Shown: positions 29,256-37,398 of the stretch, in pieces
Layout of the letters: every line of letters starts with the position of its first letter
Position numbering within the stretch: position 1 is the first letter of the stretch
Assembly: GCF_001423845.1 (NCBI RefSeq)
Contig: NZ_LMPM01000003.1
Location: 62,001 to 126,000, forward strand
DNA from: Sphingomonas sp. Leaf357
Lineage (GTDB): Bacteria; Pseudomonadota; Alphaproteobacteria; Sphingomonadales; Sphingomonadaceae
Reading direction: 5' to 3'
DNA length: 64,000 bases
The notes under the pieces: model-generated
Told to the model about the DNA's origin: nothing
Database searches by the model: none
What the model saw: only the letters and a program-made list of their open reading frames with translations
Program-made: the position numbers and the translations under genes

Positions 29256-29630
29256 TCACACGGTCCAATTCTCGACCCGAAGACCGGCGATATCGGCGAA
29301 ATCGTGAACGTTGTTAGTGACTAGCGTGAGGCCGAGCGACAAGGCATGTGCGGCTATCAGGCGATCGAAGCTGTTGCGTTTGAACGGCAATGTCGCATAG
29401 CGGAGCGCGGAATCGCGATCGAACTCGACCAGCGCTACTTCGCGCAGAAAAGTCTCCAGCACTTCCATCAGCGGTGCCTTACGCCGCACAGAATTCTGTA
29501 TCACCTGGCCGAGACTGATCGTCGATACGGCGAGGTCGCCCGCCTCGCACGCCGTCACGCGAGTAAACAAGGCGGGCTTGGTGCCGATCAACAGATCGAT
29601 GATCGTATTGGAATCGAGCAGGAACTTCAT
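29256..29630 (-). CDS. vapC: VapC-like PIN-domain toxin
   Basis: 124 residues of a PIN RNase, expected to cleave tRNA or other RNA when free of antitoxin. The acidic metal site is seen at FLLDSNTIIDLL (D6), FDRLIAAHAL and the late TNNVHDF. Its ATG overlaps the antitoxin stop (ATGA), the usual TA coupling. The pair is set between rimM and the small membrane-protein gene, interrupting a ribosomal operon. The start MKFLLDSN at 29630 is preferred over the open frame from 29648 because it matches PIN N-termini. Confidence 0.87.
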   Translation of the reverse strand: MKFLLDSNTIIDLLIGTKPALFTRVTACEAGDLAVSTISLGQVIQNSVRRKAPLMEVLETFLREVALVEFDRDSALRYATLPFKRNSFDRLIAAHALSLGLTLVTNNVHDFADIAGLRVENWTV

Positions 29631-29917
29631 TTCCGGTCGTTCGACCACCCCTGCCAGTCCGGATCATCCCAGCCGCGCGGCGAGTGATCGAACACGCGAT
29701 CCTCCCGCAAAAGCGGTTCCAGACCCGGACATGATCCCCAGATCCCGGTCAGATCCACCTTGCGCCTGGGGGCCTCGACCGGCTCGATCCGGAACGACAT
29801 CGGAGCTTCGCGGATCATGCGCAATTCGGTGCCCTCGGCGATGCCCATGCCCTTGGGCAGACGCAAAGCGACCGAATTGCCCGATTTGAACGTCCTACCG
29901 AGATATTCGTCACCCAT
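29627..29917 (-). CDS. vapB: AbrB/MazE-type antitoxin (VapB-like)
   Basis: 96 residues. The first half is a swapped-hairpin DNA-binding domain (RTFKSGNSVALRLPKGM, with ELRMIREAPMSFRIEP); the acidic C-terminal half (DRVFDHSPRGWDDPDWQGW) should wrap the toxin. It overlaps the toxin start by 4 bp. Two short palindromes just upstream (29928 and 29941) look like its own operator, lying over the 3' end of rimM. The start at 29917 is MGDEYLG, preferred over the GTG-like upstream frame inside the operator. Confidence 0.83.
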   Translation of the reverse strand: MGDEYLGRTFKSGNSVALRLPKGMGIAEGTELRMIREAPMSFRIEPVEAPRRKVDLTGIWGSCPGLEPLLREDRVFDHSPRGWDDPDWQGWSNDRK

Positions 29918-29927
29918 GACGGCCTCC

Positions 29928-29960
29928 GTATACACGCAATGTATATACTAGACGATATAC
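29928..29960. promoter_or_regulatory. Probable TA operator overlapping the rimM stop
   Basis: Contains GTATAC at 29928-29933 and GTATATAC at 29941-29948, both perfect palindromes, then GATATAC ending at 29960. This AT-rich patch stands out from the GC-rich surroundings, lies 11 bp upstream of the antitoxin ATG and covers the last codons of rimM. AbrB-type antitoxins usually bind such sites with their toxin. Confidence 0.6.
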
Positions 29961-30469
29961 GCCCCGTCAACCACCAGCCGGTCCCCGTTCCAGTCCGGTA
30001 CCGCATCGGCATTCATCGGCACCATGAAGCGTTTGCCGGCCTTGCCGCCCTCCGACGGCCGCTCGACCTCGATCACGTCCCCCGCCCCGAAATCGTCGAT
30101 CGCCACGACGGTGCCGAGCGCCTCTCCCTCGGTCGACACTACGGACAGGCCCAGCAGATCGGCGTGGTAATATTCGCCCTCCGCCAGCGGCGGTAGCTCT
30201 GATCGCAGCACGGTCAGTTCCGTACCGCGCATCGCCTCGGCGGCGTTGCGATCGCTGACTTCGGCGATGCGCGCGATCGTCCCGTTGCTGCCATGGCGCG
30301 TGCTCTTCAACGTCAGCGTGCCGCCGTTGAAGCTTTTGTAGGCGCTCAAGTCCTCGGTGAAGAGCTTGAGACGGATTTCCCCCGTCACGCCATGCGCGCC
30401 GATCACGACGGCGAGCGTAACGGGGGAATCCCCACCCTTTCCGCTTGCGGAAGGGATTTCAGGCTGCAT
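29948..30469 (-). CDS. rimM: Ribosome maturation factor RimM
   Basis: 173 residues. Binds S19 and helps assembly of the 30S head. The N-terminal domain has TLAVVIGAHGVTGEIRLKLFTED; the C-terminal PRC-barrel has EGEYYHADLLGLSV, and the terminal RFMVPMNADAVPDW is typical. It overlaps the rpsP stop by one base. Downstream, instead of trmD directly, comes the toxin-antitoxin pair. Confidence 0.95.
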   Translation of the reverse strand: MQPEIPSASGKGGDSPVTLAVVIGAHGVTGEIRLKLFTEDLSAYKSFNGGTLTLKSTRHGSNGTIARIAEVSDRNAAEAMRGTELTVLRSELPPLAEGEYYHADLLGLSVVSTEGEALGTVVAIDDFGAGDVIEVERPSEGGKAGKRFMVPMNADAVPDWNGDRLVVDGAYIV

Positions 30470-31026
30470 CAGCCCTCGGCCGGTGCCTGGGCCGACTTGC
30501 CCTCTGCGGTGTCGGCGGTGTCACCGGCATCGCTGTCCGGGGTCGCCTCGTTCGCGGTCGGCTCGGCGGCGGCGGCTTCGGCAACCGCTTCGGCTTCCGG
30601 GGTCGGTTCTGCGGTCGCAGCTTCGACTTCGGCGGCAGCGACGGCTTCGGCCTCGGCAGCCTGTGCCGCGGTCTTGGCTTCCTCGGCCTCGGCCAGCTTG
30701 GTCGCACGCTCTTCGGCGCGCTCGGTGGCCTTCTCGCCCGGCTTGCCCTTGTTCGGGTTGACGCGGGCCGCGCGCTCACGGACGCCGGCGACGTCGAGGA
30801 AGCGGGCGACACGATCGGTCGGCTGCGCGCCGACGCTCAGCCAATGCTTGGCACGATCGGAATCGAGCACGACGCGCTTCTCGTCGTCCTTGGCGAGCAG
30901 CGGGTTGTAGGTGCCGATCTTCTCGATGAACTTGCCGTCGCGCGGTGCGCGGGCATCGGCGACGACGATCTTGTAATACGGACGCTTCTTGGAACCGCCA
31001 CGGGTAAGGCGAATGCTGACTGCCAT
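30469..31026 (-). CDS. rpsP: 30S ribosomal protein S16 with long acidic tail
   Basis: 185 residues. The first 80 or so are the complete S16 fold ([43 protein letters not shown]). The remaining hundred are Ala/Glu-rich ([20 protein letters not shown] and similar), with high negative charge and repetitive sequence. Such tails occur in alphaproteobacterial S16 but this one is more than half the protein. First gene of the rpsP-rimM unit; a family C repeat separates it from ffh. Confidence 0.95.
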   Translation of the reverse strand: MAVSIRLTRGGSKKRPYYKIVVADARAPRDGKFIEKIGTYNPLLAKDDEKRVVLDSDRAKHWLSVGAQPTDRVARFLDVAGVRERAARVNPNKGKPGEKATERAEERATKLAEAEEAKTAAQAAEAEAVAAAEVEAATAEPTPEAEAVAEAAAAEPTANEATPDSDAGDTADTAEGKSAQAPAEG

Positions 31027-31048
31027 TTTACTTCCTTCTTCTTCTATT

Positions 31049-31131
31049 CGTCACCCCAGCGAAAGCTGGGGTCTTTGGGTTGTAGGTCGCGCCATTGCCG
31101 TTTGAGATCCCAGCCTGCGCTGGGATGACGA
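31049..31131. repeat. Palindromic repeat, family C (copy C2)
   Basis: Arms TCGTCACCCCAGCGAAAGCTG and CAGCCTGCGCTGGGATGACGA around GGGTCTTTGGGTTGTAGG. Fills the ffh-rpsP gap. The shared GGTCTTTG next to the left arm links it to copy C1. Confidence 0.88.
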
Positions 31132-31144
31132 CAGCGGCTGGGGG

Positions 31145-32650
31145 TTATTTCTTCTTGTTGAGCAGATTTTCGAAGCCGGGCGGCAACTTGGCCTGACCGC
31201 CGCCGAGGCCGGGAAGGCCCCCGCCGCCGGCACCGCCGAGGCCGCCTAGGCCGCCAAGCCCACCGGCCCCGCCCATGCCACCGCCGCCGAAACCACCACC
31301 GCCCTTGCCGAACATCGCCGCCATGCCCTTCAGCCCGCCCATCTTGCGGATCTTCTTCATGGCGGAGGACATTTCGAGATGCATCTTGAGCAGTTTGTTC
31401 ACGTCCTGCACGGTCGTGCCGCTGCCCTTGGCGATGCGGATCTTGCGCTTGGCGTTGATCAGATCGGGCTTGGTCCGCTCCTTCTGCGTCATCGACGTGA
31501 TCATCGCATCCATGCGCAGCAGGATCTTCTCGTCCACGCCGCCGCCGGCCATCGCCGCCTTGGCCTTGGCCATGCCGGGGATCATGCCGGCCAGTGCCCC
31601 CAGCCCACCCATTCGGCGCATCTGCGCGAGTTGGCTGCGCAGGTCGTTCATGTCGAACTGGCCCTTGGCGAGCTTCGCCGCCATCGCCTCGGCCTCGTCC
31701 TGCTGGACGGCCTCCGCCGCGCGCTCGACCAGCCCGACCACGTCGCCCATGCCGAGGATGCGGCCCGCCACGCGCGACGGGTGGAACGCCTCCAGCGCAT
31801 CCAGCTTCTCGCCCATGCCGGCGAACTTGATCGGCTTGCCGGTCACGGCCCGCATCGACAGCGCCGCGCCGCCGCGCGCATCGCCGTCCATCCGGGTCAG
31901 CACGACACCGGTCAGCGGCACCTGATCGGAGAAGTTCTTCGCGACGTTGACCGCGTCCTGGCCGGTCAGCGCATCGACGACCAGCAGGATCTCGGTCGGC
32001 TGCGCGACATCGGCGACGGCGCGCATCTCGTCCATCAGCGCCTGATCGACATGCAGTCGGCCGGCGGTATCGAGCATCAGGACGTCATAGCCCTGCAGCT
32101 TCGCCGCCTGCAGCGCGCGGCGGGCGATCTCCACCGGTTGCTGCCCGGTGATGATCGGCAGCGTCTGCACATCGGCCTGCGTGCCCAGCACGGCGAGCTG
32201 TTCCTGCGCGTTCGGGCGATTGACGTCGAGCGACGCCATCAGCACCTTCTTGCGCTCGCGCCCAGCCTTGCCCCCGCTCAGCCGCAAAGCGATCTTCGCG
32301 GTCGTTGTCGTCTTGCCCGAGCCCTGCAGGCCGACCATCATGATCACGGCCGGCGGCGTGACGCCGAGTTCCAGTTCCGACGCATCCGAGCCGAGCATCT
32401 CGACCAGCGCATCGTTGACGATCTTGACGACCTGCTGCCCCGGCGTGACCGAGCGCAACACGTTCTGGCCGATCGCCTGTTCCGTCACCTTCTCGACGAA
32501 GTCGCGCGCCACCGGCAGCGCGACGTCCGCCTCGAGCAGAGCGACGCGAACCTCGCGCATCGCCGCGCGCACGTCCGCCTCGGTCAGCGCACCGCGGCCG
32601 CGCAACCGATCGAACACACCGCCAAGACGGTCGCTCAGGCTTTCGAACAT
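31145..32650 (-). CDS. ffh: Signal recognition particle protein Ffh
   Basis: 501 residues. Binds the SRP RNA (encoded at about 61698-61792 here) and signal peptides, delivering ribosomes to FtsY (36472). N domain at 1-90; G domain with GLQGSGKTTTTAKIA, DTAGRLHVD, TRMDGDARGG; methionine-rich M domain from about 300 with SMTQKER and KRKIRIAKGSGTTVQDVN. The tail is very rich in glycine (GGGGFGGGGMGGAGG), as in many alphaproteobacteria. The start MFESLSDRL at 32650 is the family consensus. A hairpin lies in the leader. Confidence 0.97.
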   Translation of the reverse strand: MFESLSDRLGGVFDRLRGRGALTEADVRAAMREVRVALLEADVALPVARDFVEKVTEQAIGQNVLRSVTPGQQVVKIVNDALVEMLGSDASELELGVTPPAVIMMVGLQGSGKTTTTAKIALRLSGGKAGRERKKVLMASLDVNRPNAQEQLAVLGTQADVQTLPIITGQQPVEIARRALQAAKLQGYDVLMLDTAGRLHVDQALMDEMRAVADVAQPTEILLVVDALTGQDAVNVAKNFSDQVPLTGVVLTRMDGDARGGAALSMRAVTGKPIKFAGMGEKLDALEAFHPSRVAGRILGMGDVVGLVERAAEAVQQDEAEAMAAKLAKGQFDMNDLRSQLAQMRRMGGLGALAGMIPGMAKAKAAMAGGGVDEKILLRMDAMITSMTQKERTKPDLINAKRKIRIAKGSGTTVQDVNKLLKMHLEMSSAMKKIRKMGGLKGMAAMFGKGGGGFGGGGMGGAGGLGGLGGLGGAGGGGLPGLGGGQAKLPPGFENLLNKKK

Positions 32651-32697
32651 CAAGAACCTTTCGTTTCGATCCACCCGTCTTCGATCGAACGCAAAAG

Positions 32698-32729
32698 ACG
32701 CCGGCGGACGAAACCTCGTCGGCCGGCGT
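32698..32729 (-). promoter_or_regulatory. Terminator-like hairpin in the ffh leader
   Basis: ACGCCGGC and GCCGGCGT pair, with GACGA and TCGTC paired inside and a four-base AACC loop. On the minus strand it is followed by CTTTTG, like an intrinsic terminator, and lies 48 bp before the ffh start. No gene precedes it on this strand, so it may be an attenuator. The rest of the 237-bp gap to 32889 shows nothing I can name. Confidence 0.5.
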
Positions 32730-32888
32730 AGCCCTTGGGCTGCCTTTCACGCTTCTGTCCGGGGACAAGCGGTCGCGGCGGCTGTTAGCGGAAGTCGGAT
32801 GCGGGCGCAACCTCCACCCGCTTTAACCCCATCTATACTCTGCCTGCCGCACAGAACACGCTTCACCGACCATAAGGCACGCAACCGC

Positions 32889-34523
32889 ATGGCGTTAGAC
32901 CCAGATGATCTGCCCGGCAGCCCGCCACCCCGCACCACCGCGCGCCGCGACGTCCTGAACGGCGCGATCACCGTCGCGGCGATCCTGCTGTTCGTCGGCA
33001 CCGGGTCCGCCGTCCTGTCGATGATGCTGCGCAATTACTTCGCCGGTCAGAACGGACCGGACCAGACCTTGGTCATCGCCCTGTTGCTGAACGTCGCGCT
33101 GATCCTGTTCGGCTGGCGCCGCCATCACGAACTGGCGCAGGAGGTGACGGTGCGCACCGCCGCCGAGGAACGCGCGCAGACCCTCGCCTCCAAGGATCCG
33201 CTGACCGGCTTCCTCAACCGCCGCTGCCTGGCCGAGGAGGGGGCCGCGATGTTCGTCCGCGCCGAAAAGCGCGGCAAGGCGATGGCGCTGATGATGCTCG
33301 ATCTCGACCACTTCAAGACCGTCAACGACATGCACGGCCACGCCGCCGGAGACGCCCTGCTCAAGCTGGTGGCGGACGAGATCGCCGCCGCCATGCCCTC
33401 GGTCGCGCTCACCGCGCGGCTCGGCGGGGACGAATTCGCCTGTGCGTTCGTGTTCGATCCCGAACATCCCGATACGGTCGAGCGCGTCGCCGAACGCCTG
33501 ATCAGCCGCATCGCGCAGCCGCTGCATGTCGATGGGCTGCAGGTGCACATCTCCGCCTCGGTCGGCGTGGCGCGCTCCGATTTCGACTGCGGCAGCATCG
33601 ACGCGTTGATGCGTTCGGGCGATATCGCGATGTATGCGGCGAAGAATTCGGGCCGCAACCGCTTCGCCTGGTTCGATCAGTCGATGGAGCGCGACCTGCA
33701 GGCGCGCAACGATCTGGAAAGCGGCCTTCGCGCGGCGATCCCACGGCAGGAGATCGTGCCCTATTTCGAACAGCAGATCGATCTCACCACCGGTCGCCTC
33801 AGCGGCTTCGAGGTGCTGGCGCGCTGGGAACATCCGGTGCGCGGGCTGATCCTGCCGGATCGCTTCATCCCGATCGCCGAGGAAACCGGCATGATCGCCG
33901 ATCTGTCGCTGTCGATCATGCGCCAGGCGTTCCTGGCCGCGCGCGATTGGGATCCCGCCTTGTCGCTGTCGGTCAACATCTCGCCGTGGCAGCTCAAGGA
34001 CGCGTGGCTGGCGCAGAAGATCATCAAGGTGCTGACCGAAACCGGCTTCCCCGCCAACCGGCTGGAGATCGAGATCACCGAAAGTGCGCTGTTCGACAAT
34101 CTCGCACTGGCGCAGTCGATCGTCGGCAGCCTGAAGAACCAGGGCATCGGCCTCGCGCTCGACGATTTCGGCACCGGCTATTCCAGCCTCGCGCATCTCC
34201 GCGCGCTGCCGTTCGACCGGATCAAGATCGACCGGAGCTTCATCATGTCGATCAACGACAATGCCGAGAGCGCGGCGATCGTCAACGCGATCACCCGGCT
34301 GGGCGACAGCCTGAACCTGCCGATCACCGCCGAGGGCATCGAGGAAGCGAGCGTCGAGGAACGCCTGCGCGCGCTGGGCTGCGCGAAGGGCCAGGGTTAT
34401 CTCTACGGCCGGCCGATGAGCGTTTCGAACGTCCGCCGCCTGCTCGCCGAGAAGCGCCTGCTGCGCACCGGTGGCGATGCCGCCGGCGAGACCATGCGGC
34501 CGGACCAGCGCCGGACCGGCTGA
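32889..34523 (+). CDS. GGDEF-EAL cyclic-di-GMP enzyme, membrane-anchored
   Basis: 544 residues. Two membrane helices (about 24-45 and 57-74) form a simple N-terminal anchor without a sensor domain. A GGDEF domain follows with the intact motif RLGGDEFAC near residue 180, and then an EAL domain in which the first motif reads EVL (GFEVLARWEHP). Other EAL catalytic elements are kept: DDFGTGYSSLAHL, IKIDRSFI, TAEGIEE. It may make and degrade c-di-GMP. No RxxD inhibitory site is obvious before GGDEF. The ATG at 32889 is chosen because the frame upstream runs through the ffh leader. Confidence 0.9.
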   Translation: MALDPDDLPGSPPPRTTARRDVLNGAITVAAILLFVGTGSAVLSMMLRNYFAGQNGPDQTLVIALLLNVALILFGWRRHHELAQEVTVRTAAEERAQTLASKDPLTGFLNRRCLAEEGAAMFVRAEKRGKAMALMMLDLDHFKTVNDMHGHAAGDALLKLVADEIAAAMPSVALTARLGGDEFACAFVFDPEHPDTVERVAERLISRIAQPLHVDGLQVHISASVGVARSDFDCGSIDALMRSGDIAMYAAKNSGRNRFAWFDQSMERDLQARNDLESGLRAAIPRQEIVPYFEQQIDLTTGRLSGFEVLARWEHPVRGLILPDRFIPIAEETGMIADLSLSIMRQAFLAARDWDPALSLSVNISPWQLKDAWLAQKIIKVLTETGFPANRLEIEITESALFDNLALAQSIVGSLKNQGIGLALDDFGTGYSSLAHLRALPFDRIKIDRSFIMSINDNAESAAIVNAITRLGDSLNLPITAEGIEEASVEERLRALGCAKGQGYLYGRPMSVSNVRRLLAEKRLLRTGGDAAGETMRPDQRRTG

Positions 34524-34530
34524 CCCGCCG

Positions 34531-35109
34531 CTACCAATCCCCCTGCCCGCTGGCCAGGAACGCGGTTTCGTCATCGGTGGACACCCGGCCAAGCGCCGCG
34601 TTTCGCCCCGGAAACCGCCCGAACCGCGCGATCGCGTCGGCATGGTCGCGCGCATATTTCAGGTTGTTCGCGTTACCCAGCGCGGTGAAGCACGCGACGC
34701 TCTCCGCCTGCGCCTCCTCATCCTCGGCATGCATCAACGGCATGTAGAGGAATGCGCGCTGTTCGGGCGGCACGCTGCGGTCCCAGCCTTTCGAGATCGC
34801 CATCCGCGTCAGGTCCAGCGCCAGCGGATCGGCGGCAAACGCTTCGGCCTGCCCGCGAAACAGGTTGCGCGAGAATTGATCGAGGACGATCACGGCAGCC
34901 AACAGCGTCTCCGGATCGCCGCGCCATCCCTCCGCCCGGCTCGCCACGATTCCGTCGCGGACGCGCGCGAATCGATCCGCGATCGCCGCATCGAGCGCAT
35001 CGTCGCGGGCGAACCACTTGTCTTCCGGAACTTCCCCGAACCAGAAGTCGATCACCTCGAGGGCGTCGTCGTGGACTTCGCCTGGGTTCGCAACTAGATC
35101 ACCGGCCAT
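34531..35109 (-). CDS. DUF924 family protein
   Basis: 192 residues of a mostly helical family of unknown function, related to TPR-like folds. The family signatures DFWFGEVPEDKWFARDD near the start, ILDQFSRNLFRG (here VLDQFSRNLFRG) and FLYMPLMHAEDEEAQ are all present. The ATG at 35109 overlaps the start of mtaB on the other strand; MDMAG at 35115 is a second possible start. Confidence 0.88.
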   Translation of the reverse strand: MAGDLVANPGEVHDDALEVIDFWFGEVPEDKWFARDDALDAAIADRFARVRDGIVASRAEGWRGDPETLLAAVIVLDQFSRNLFRGQAEAFAADPLALDLTRMAISKGWDRSVPPEQRAFLYMPLMHAEDEEAQAESVACFTALGNANNLKYARDHADAIARFGRFPGRNAALGRVSTDDETAFLASGQGDW

Positions 35110-36475
35110 GTCCATCTCCCCGGCTGCAACAGGCGCCGATCCCGACATCATCAGTCTCGGCTGCCGCCTCAACATCGCGGAGAGCGAAACGATCCGCGCG
35201 CTCGTGTCCGGGCGCGACCTGGTCGTCGTCAACAGCTGCGCCGTCACCAACAATGCCGTGCGCGAGACTCGCGACCGCATCCGCAAGGCGCGGCGCGATC
35301 GGCCCGGCGCGGAGATCGTGGTGACCGGCTGCGCCGCGCAGATCGATCCGGCGGGTTTCGCCGCGATGCCCGAGGTCGACCGCGTCGTCGGAAATGCCGA
35401 AAAGCTGACCCCCGCCGCCTGGGCCTCGCGCGAAGCGGTGATCGTCGGCGACATCATGGCGGTGCGCGATACCGCCCCGCACCTCGCCGCCGCGTTCGCC
35501 GCGCATGCCCGCGCCTTTGTCGAGGTGCAGAATGGCTGCGATCATCGCTGCACCTTCTGCGCGATCCCGTTCGGGCGCGGCAACAGCCGTTCGGTGCCCG
35601 CCGGCGCGGTGGTGGATCGCATCGCCGGTCTGGTCGATGCCGGCCACCGCGAGATCGTGCTGACCGGCGTGGACCTGACGAGCTACGGCCCGGACCTGCC
35701 CGGCGCACCGACGCTCGGCCTGCTGGTCGAACGCATCCTGCGCCACGTGCCGAGCCTCGAACGCCTGCGCCTGTCCTCGCTCGACGGGATCGAGATCGAC
35801 GACCGGCTGTTCGACCTGCTGACCGGAGAGGCGCGCGTGATGCCGCATGTCCACCTGTCGCTTCAGGCGGGCGACGACATGATCCTCAAGCGCATGAAGC
35901 GCCGCCACTCCCGCGCGCAATCGGTGGCTTTGGTCGAACGGCTCAAGACCGCCCGCTCGGAGATCGCGATCGGCGCGGACCTGATCGCGGGATTTCCCAC
36001 CGAAGACGATGCGATGGCCGCCAACACGCTGGCGCTGATCCACGATTGCGACATCGTTCACGCGCACATCTTCCCGTATTCGGAGCGCGCCGGCACGCCC
36101 GCCGCGCGGATGCCGCAAGTGCCGATCCCGGTGCGCAAGGCACGCGCCGCCCGGTTGCGCGCGGCCGGTGCCGAACGTCGGGCGGCGTGGCTGGGGGGCA
36201 TGATCGGCACGACACAAGAGATTCTGATCGAGCGGCCCGGCGACCGTGGCCACACCCCCAATTTCGCCGAAGTGCGCTGCGACACCCTCGCCGTCGGCAG
36301 CATCCAGGAAGTAAGCATCACCGGAATGACCGACACCCATCTCCTCGCCAAGGCCCTCTCCACCCACCATCGTCATCCCGGCGAAGGCCGGGATCTCGAT
36401 GAGGCGAGGTTGACGCCCACCCCACGAGACCCCAGCCTGCGCTGGGGTGACGCGAAGCGGGAGGCTTTGGCATGA
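35108..36475 (+). CDS. mtaB: tRNA t6A37 methylthiotransferase MtaB
   Basis: Radical-SAM enzyme of 455 residues that makes ms2t6A at position 37 of ANN-reading tRNAs. The N-terminal UPF0004 domain has SLGCRLNIAESE, VVNSCAVTNNA and VTGCAAQ, holding the second Fe-S cluster; the radical-SAM triad is in QNGCDHRCTFCAIP. A short TRAM-like end follows. The last 35 or so residues (from about HPGEGRDLDEA) are encoded by palindromic repeat C3 and are not homologous to other MtaB proteins. The stop overlaps the ftsY start (ATGA). Confidence 0.92.
   Translation: MSISPAATGADPDIISLGCRLNIAESETIRALVSGRDLVVVNSCAVTNNAVRETRDRIRKARRDRPGAEIVVTGCAAQIDPAGFAAMPEVDRVVGNAEKLTPAAWASREAVIVGDIMAVRDTAPHLAAAFAAHARAFVEVQNGCDHRCTFCAIPFGRGNSRSVPAGAVVDRIAGLVDAGHREIVLTGVDLTSYGPDLPGAPTLGLLVERILRHVPSLERLRLSSLDGIEIDDRLFDLLTGEARVMPHVHLSLQAGDDMILKRMKRRHSRAQSVALVERLKTARSEIAIGADLIAGFPTEDDAMAANTLALIHDCDIVHAHIFPYSERAGTPAARMPQVPIPVRKARAARLRAAGAERRAAWLGGMIGTTQEILIERPGDRGHTPNFAEVRCDTLAVGSIQEVSITGMTDTHLLAKALSTHHRHPGEGRDLDEARLTPTPRDPSLRWGDAKREALA
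36371..36452. repeat. Palindromic repeat, family C (copy C3), in the mtaB coding end
   Basis: Arms CGTCATCCCGGCGAAGGCCGG and CCCAGCCTGCGCTGGGGTGACG, imperfectly matched, about 82 bp. Read in frame as the last part of MtaB. It ends 20 bp before the ftsY ATG. Confidence 0.85.
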
Positions 36476-37398
36476 GCACCGCCTGGCACAACAAGCTGCT
36501 CGGCGGCTTCAAGCGCACGTCCGATCGCCTGATCGGCAACCTCGCCGGCCTGGGCGCGGCGCGCCTCGACGACGCTCAGCTCGATGACATCGAGGAAGCG
36601 CTGATCGCCTCCGATCTCGGCCCCGAGACCGCCGCGCGCATCCGCGCCCGCCTCGCCGAGGGCAGCTTCGAGCGCAACATGGAGGAACTCGGCATCCGCC
36701 TGATCGTCGCCGAGGAGATCGAGAAGGTCCTCGCCAAGGTCGCCAGGCCACTCGAGATCGAGGCGTTTCCGCGCCCGCAGGTGATCCTCGTCATCGGCGT
36801 CAACGGTTCTGGCAAGACGACCACGATCGCCAAGCTCGCGCATCTGCTGATGGAGCAGGATTACGCCGTAATGCTGGCCGCCGGCGACACGTTCCGCGCC
36901 GCCGCGATCGGGCAGCTCGCCACCTGGGCCGAGCGGGTCGGCGTGCCGATCATCAGCGGCAAGGAAGGCGGCGACGCGGCCGGGATCGTCTACGAGGCGG
37001 TCAAGCAGGCGACCGCGATCGGCACCGACGTGCTGATCGTCGACACCGCCGGCCGCCTGCAGAACAAGCGCGAGCTGATGGACGAACTGTCCAAGATCCG
37101 CCGCGTTCTCGGCCGCCTCAATCCCGCCGCGCCGCACGACGTGGTGCTCGTGCTCGACGCCACCACCGGCCAGAACGCGCTCAGCCAGATCGAGGTGTTC
37201 AGCAAGGATGCCGGCGTGACCGGCCTCGTCATGACCAAACTGGACGGCACCGCACGCGGCGGCGTGCTGGTCGCGGCGGCCGAGAAATACGGCTTGCCGA
37301 TCCACGCCATCGGGGTGGGCGAGCAGATGGGCGACCTCAGGCCGTTCGATCCGAACGAGGTTGCGCGGATCATCGCCGGCGTGGAAGGGGCGCTGTGA
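36472..37398 (+). CDS. ftsY: Signal recognition particle receptor FtsY
   Basis: 308 residues, only the N and G domains; the long acidic A domain found in E. coli is absent, so it is close to the minimal receptor. GTPase motifs: GVNGSGKTTTIAKLA, the insertion-box region AAGDTFRAAAIGQL, DTAGRLQNK, TKLDGTARGG. It docks SRP-bound ribosomes at the membrane. Overlaps mtaB by 4 bp and yciB at TGATG, so the three are translated together. Confidence 0.95.
   Translation: MSTAWHNKLLGGFKRTSDRLIGNLAGLGAARLDDAQLDDIEEALIASDLGPETAARIRARLAEGSFERNMEELGIRLIVAEEIEKVLAKVARPLEIEAFPRPQVILVIGVNGSGKTTTIAKLAHLLMEQDYAVMLAAGDTFRAAAIGQLATWAERVGVPIISGKEGGDAAGIVYEAVKQATAIGTDVLIVDTAGRLQNKRELMDELSKIRRVLGRLNPAAPHDVVLVLDATTGQNALSQIEVFSKDAGVTGLVMTKLDGTARGGVLVAAAEKYGLPIHAIGVGEQMGDLRPFDPNEVARIIAGVEGAL

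Noticed and set aside
29256..29917. Degraded toxin-antitoxin pair
   Set aside because: Both ORFs are full length, coupled by ATGA, and keep the acidic PIN residues and the AbrB core.
36472..37398. FtsY thought to be truncated
   Set aside because: It lacks only the A domain, which many alphaproteobacteria and others also lack; NG domain is complete.
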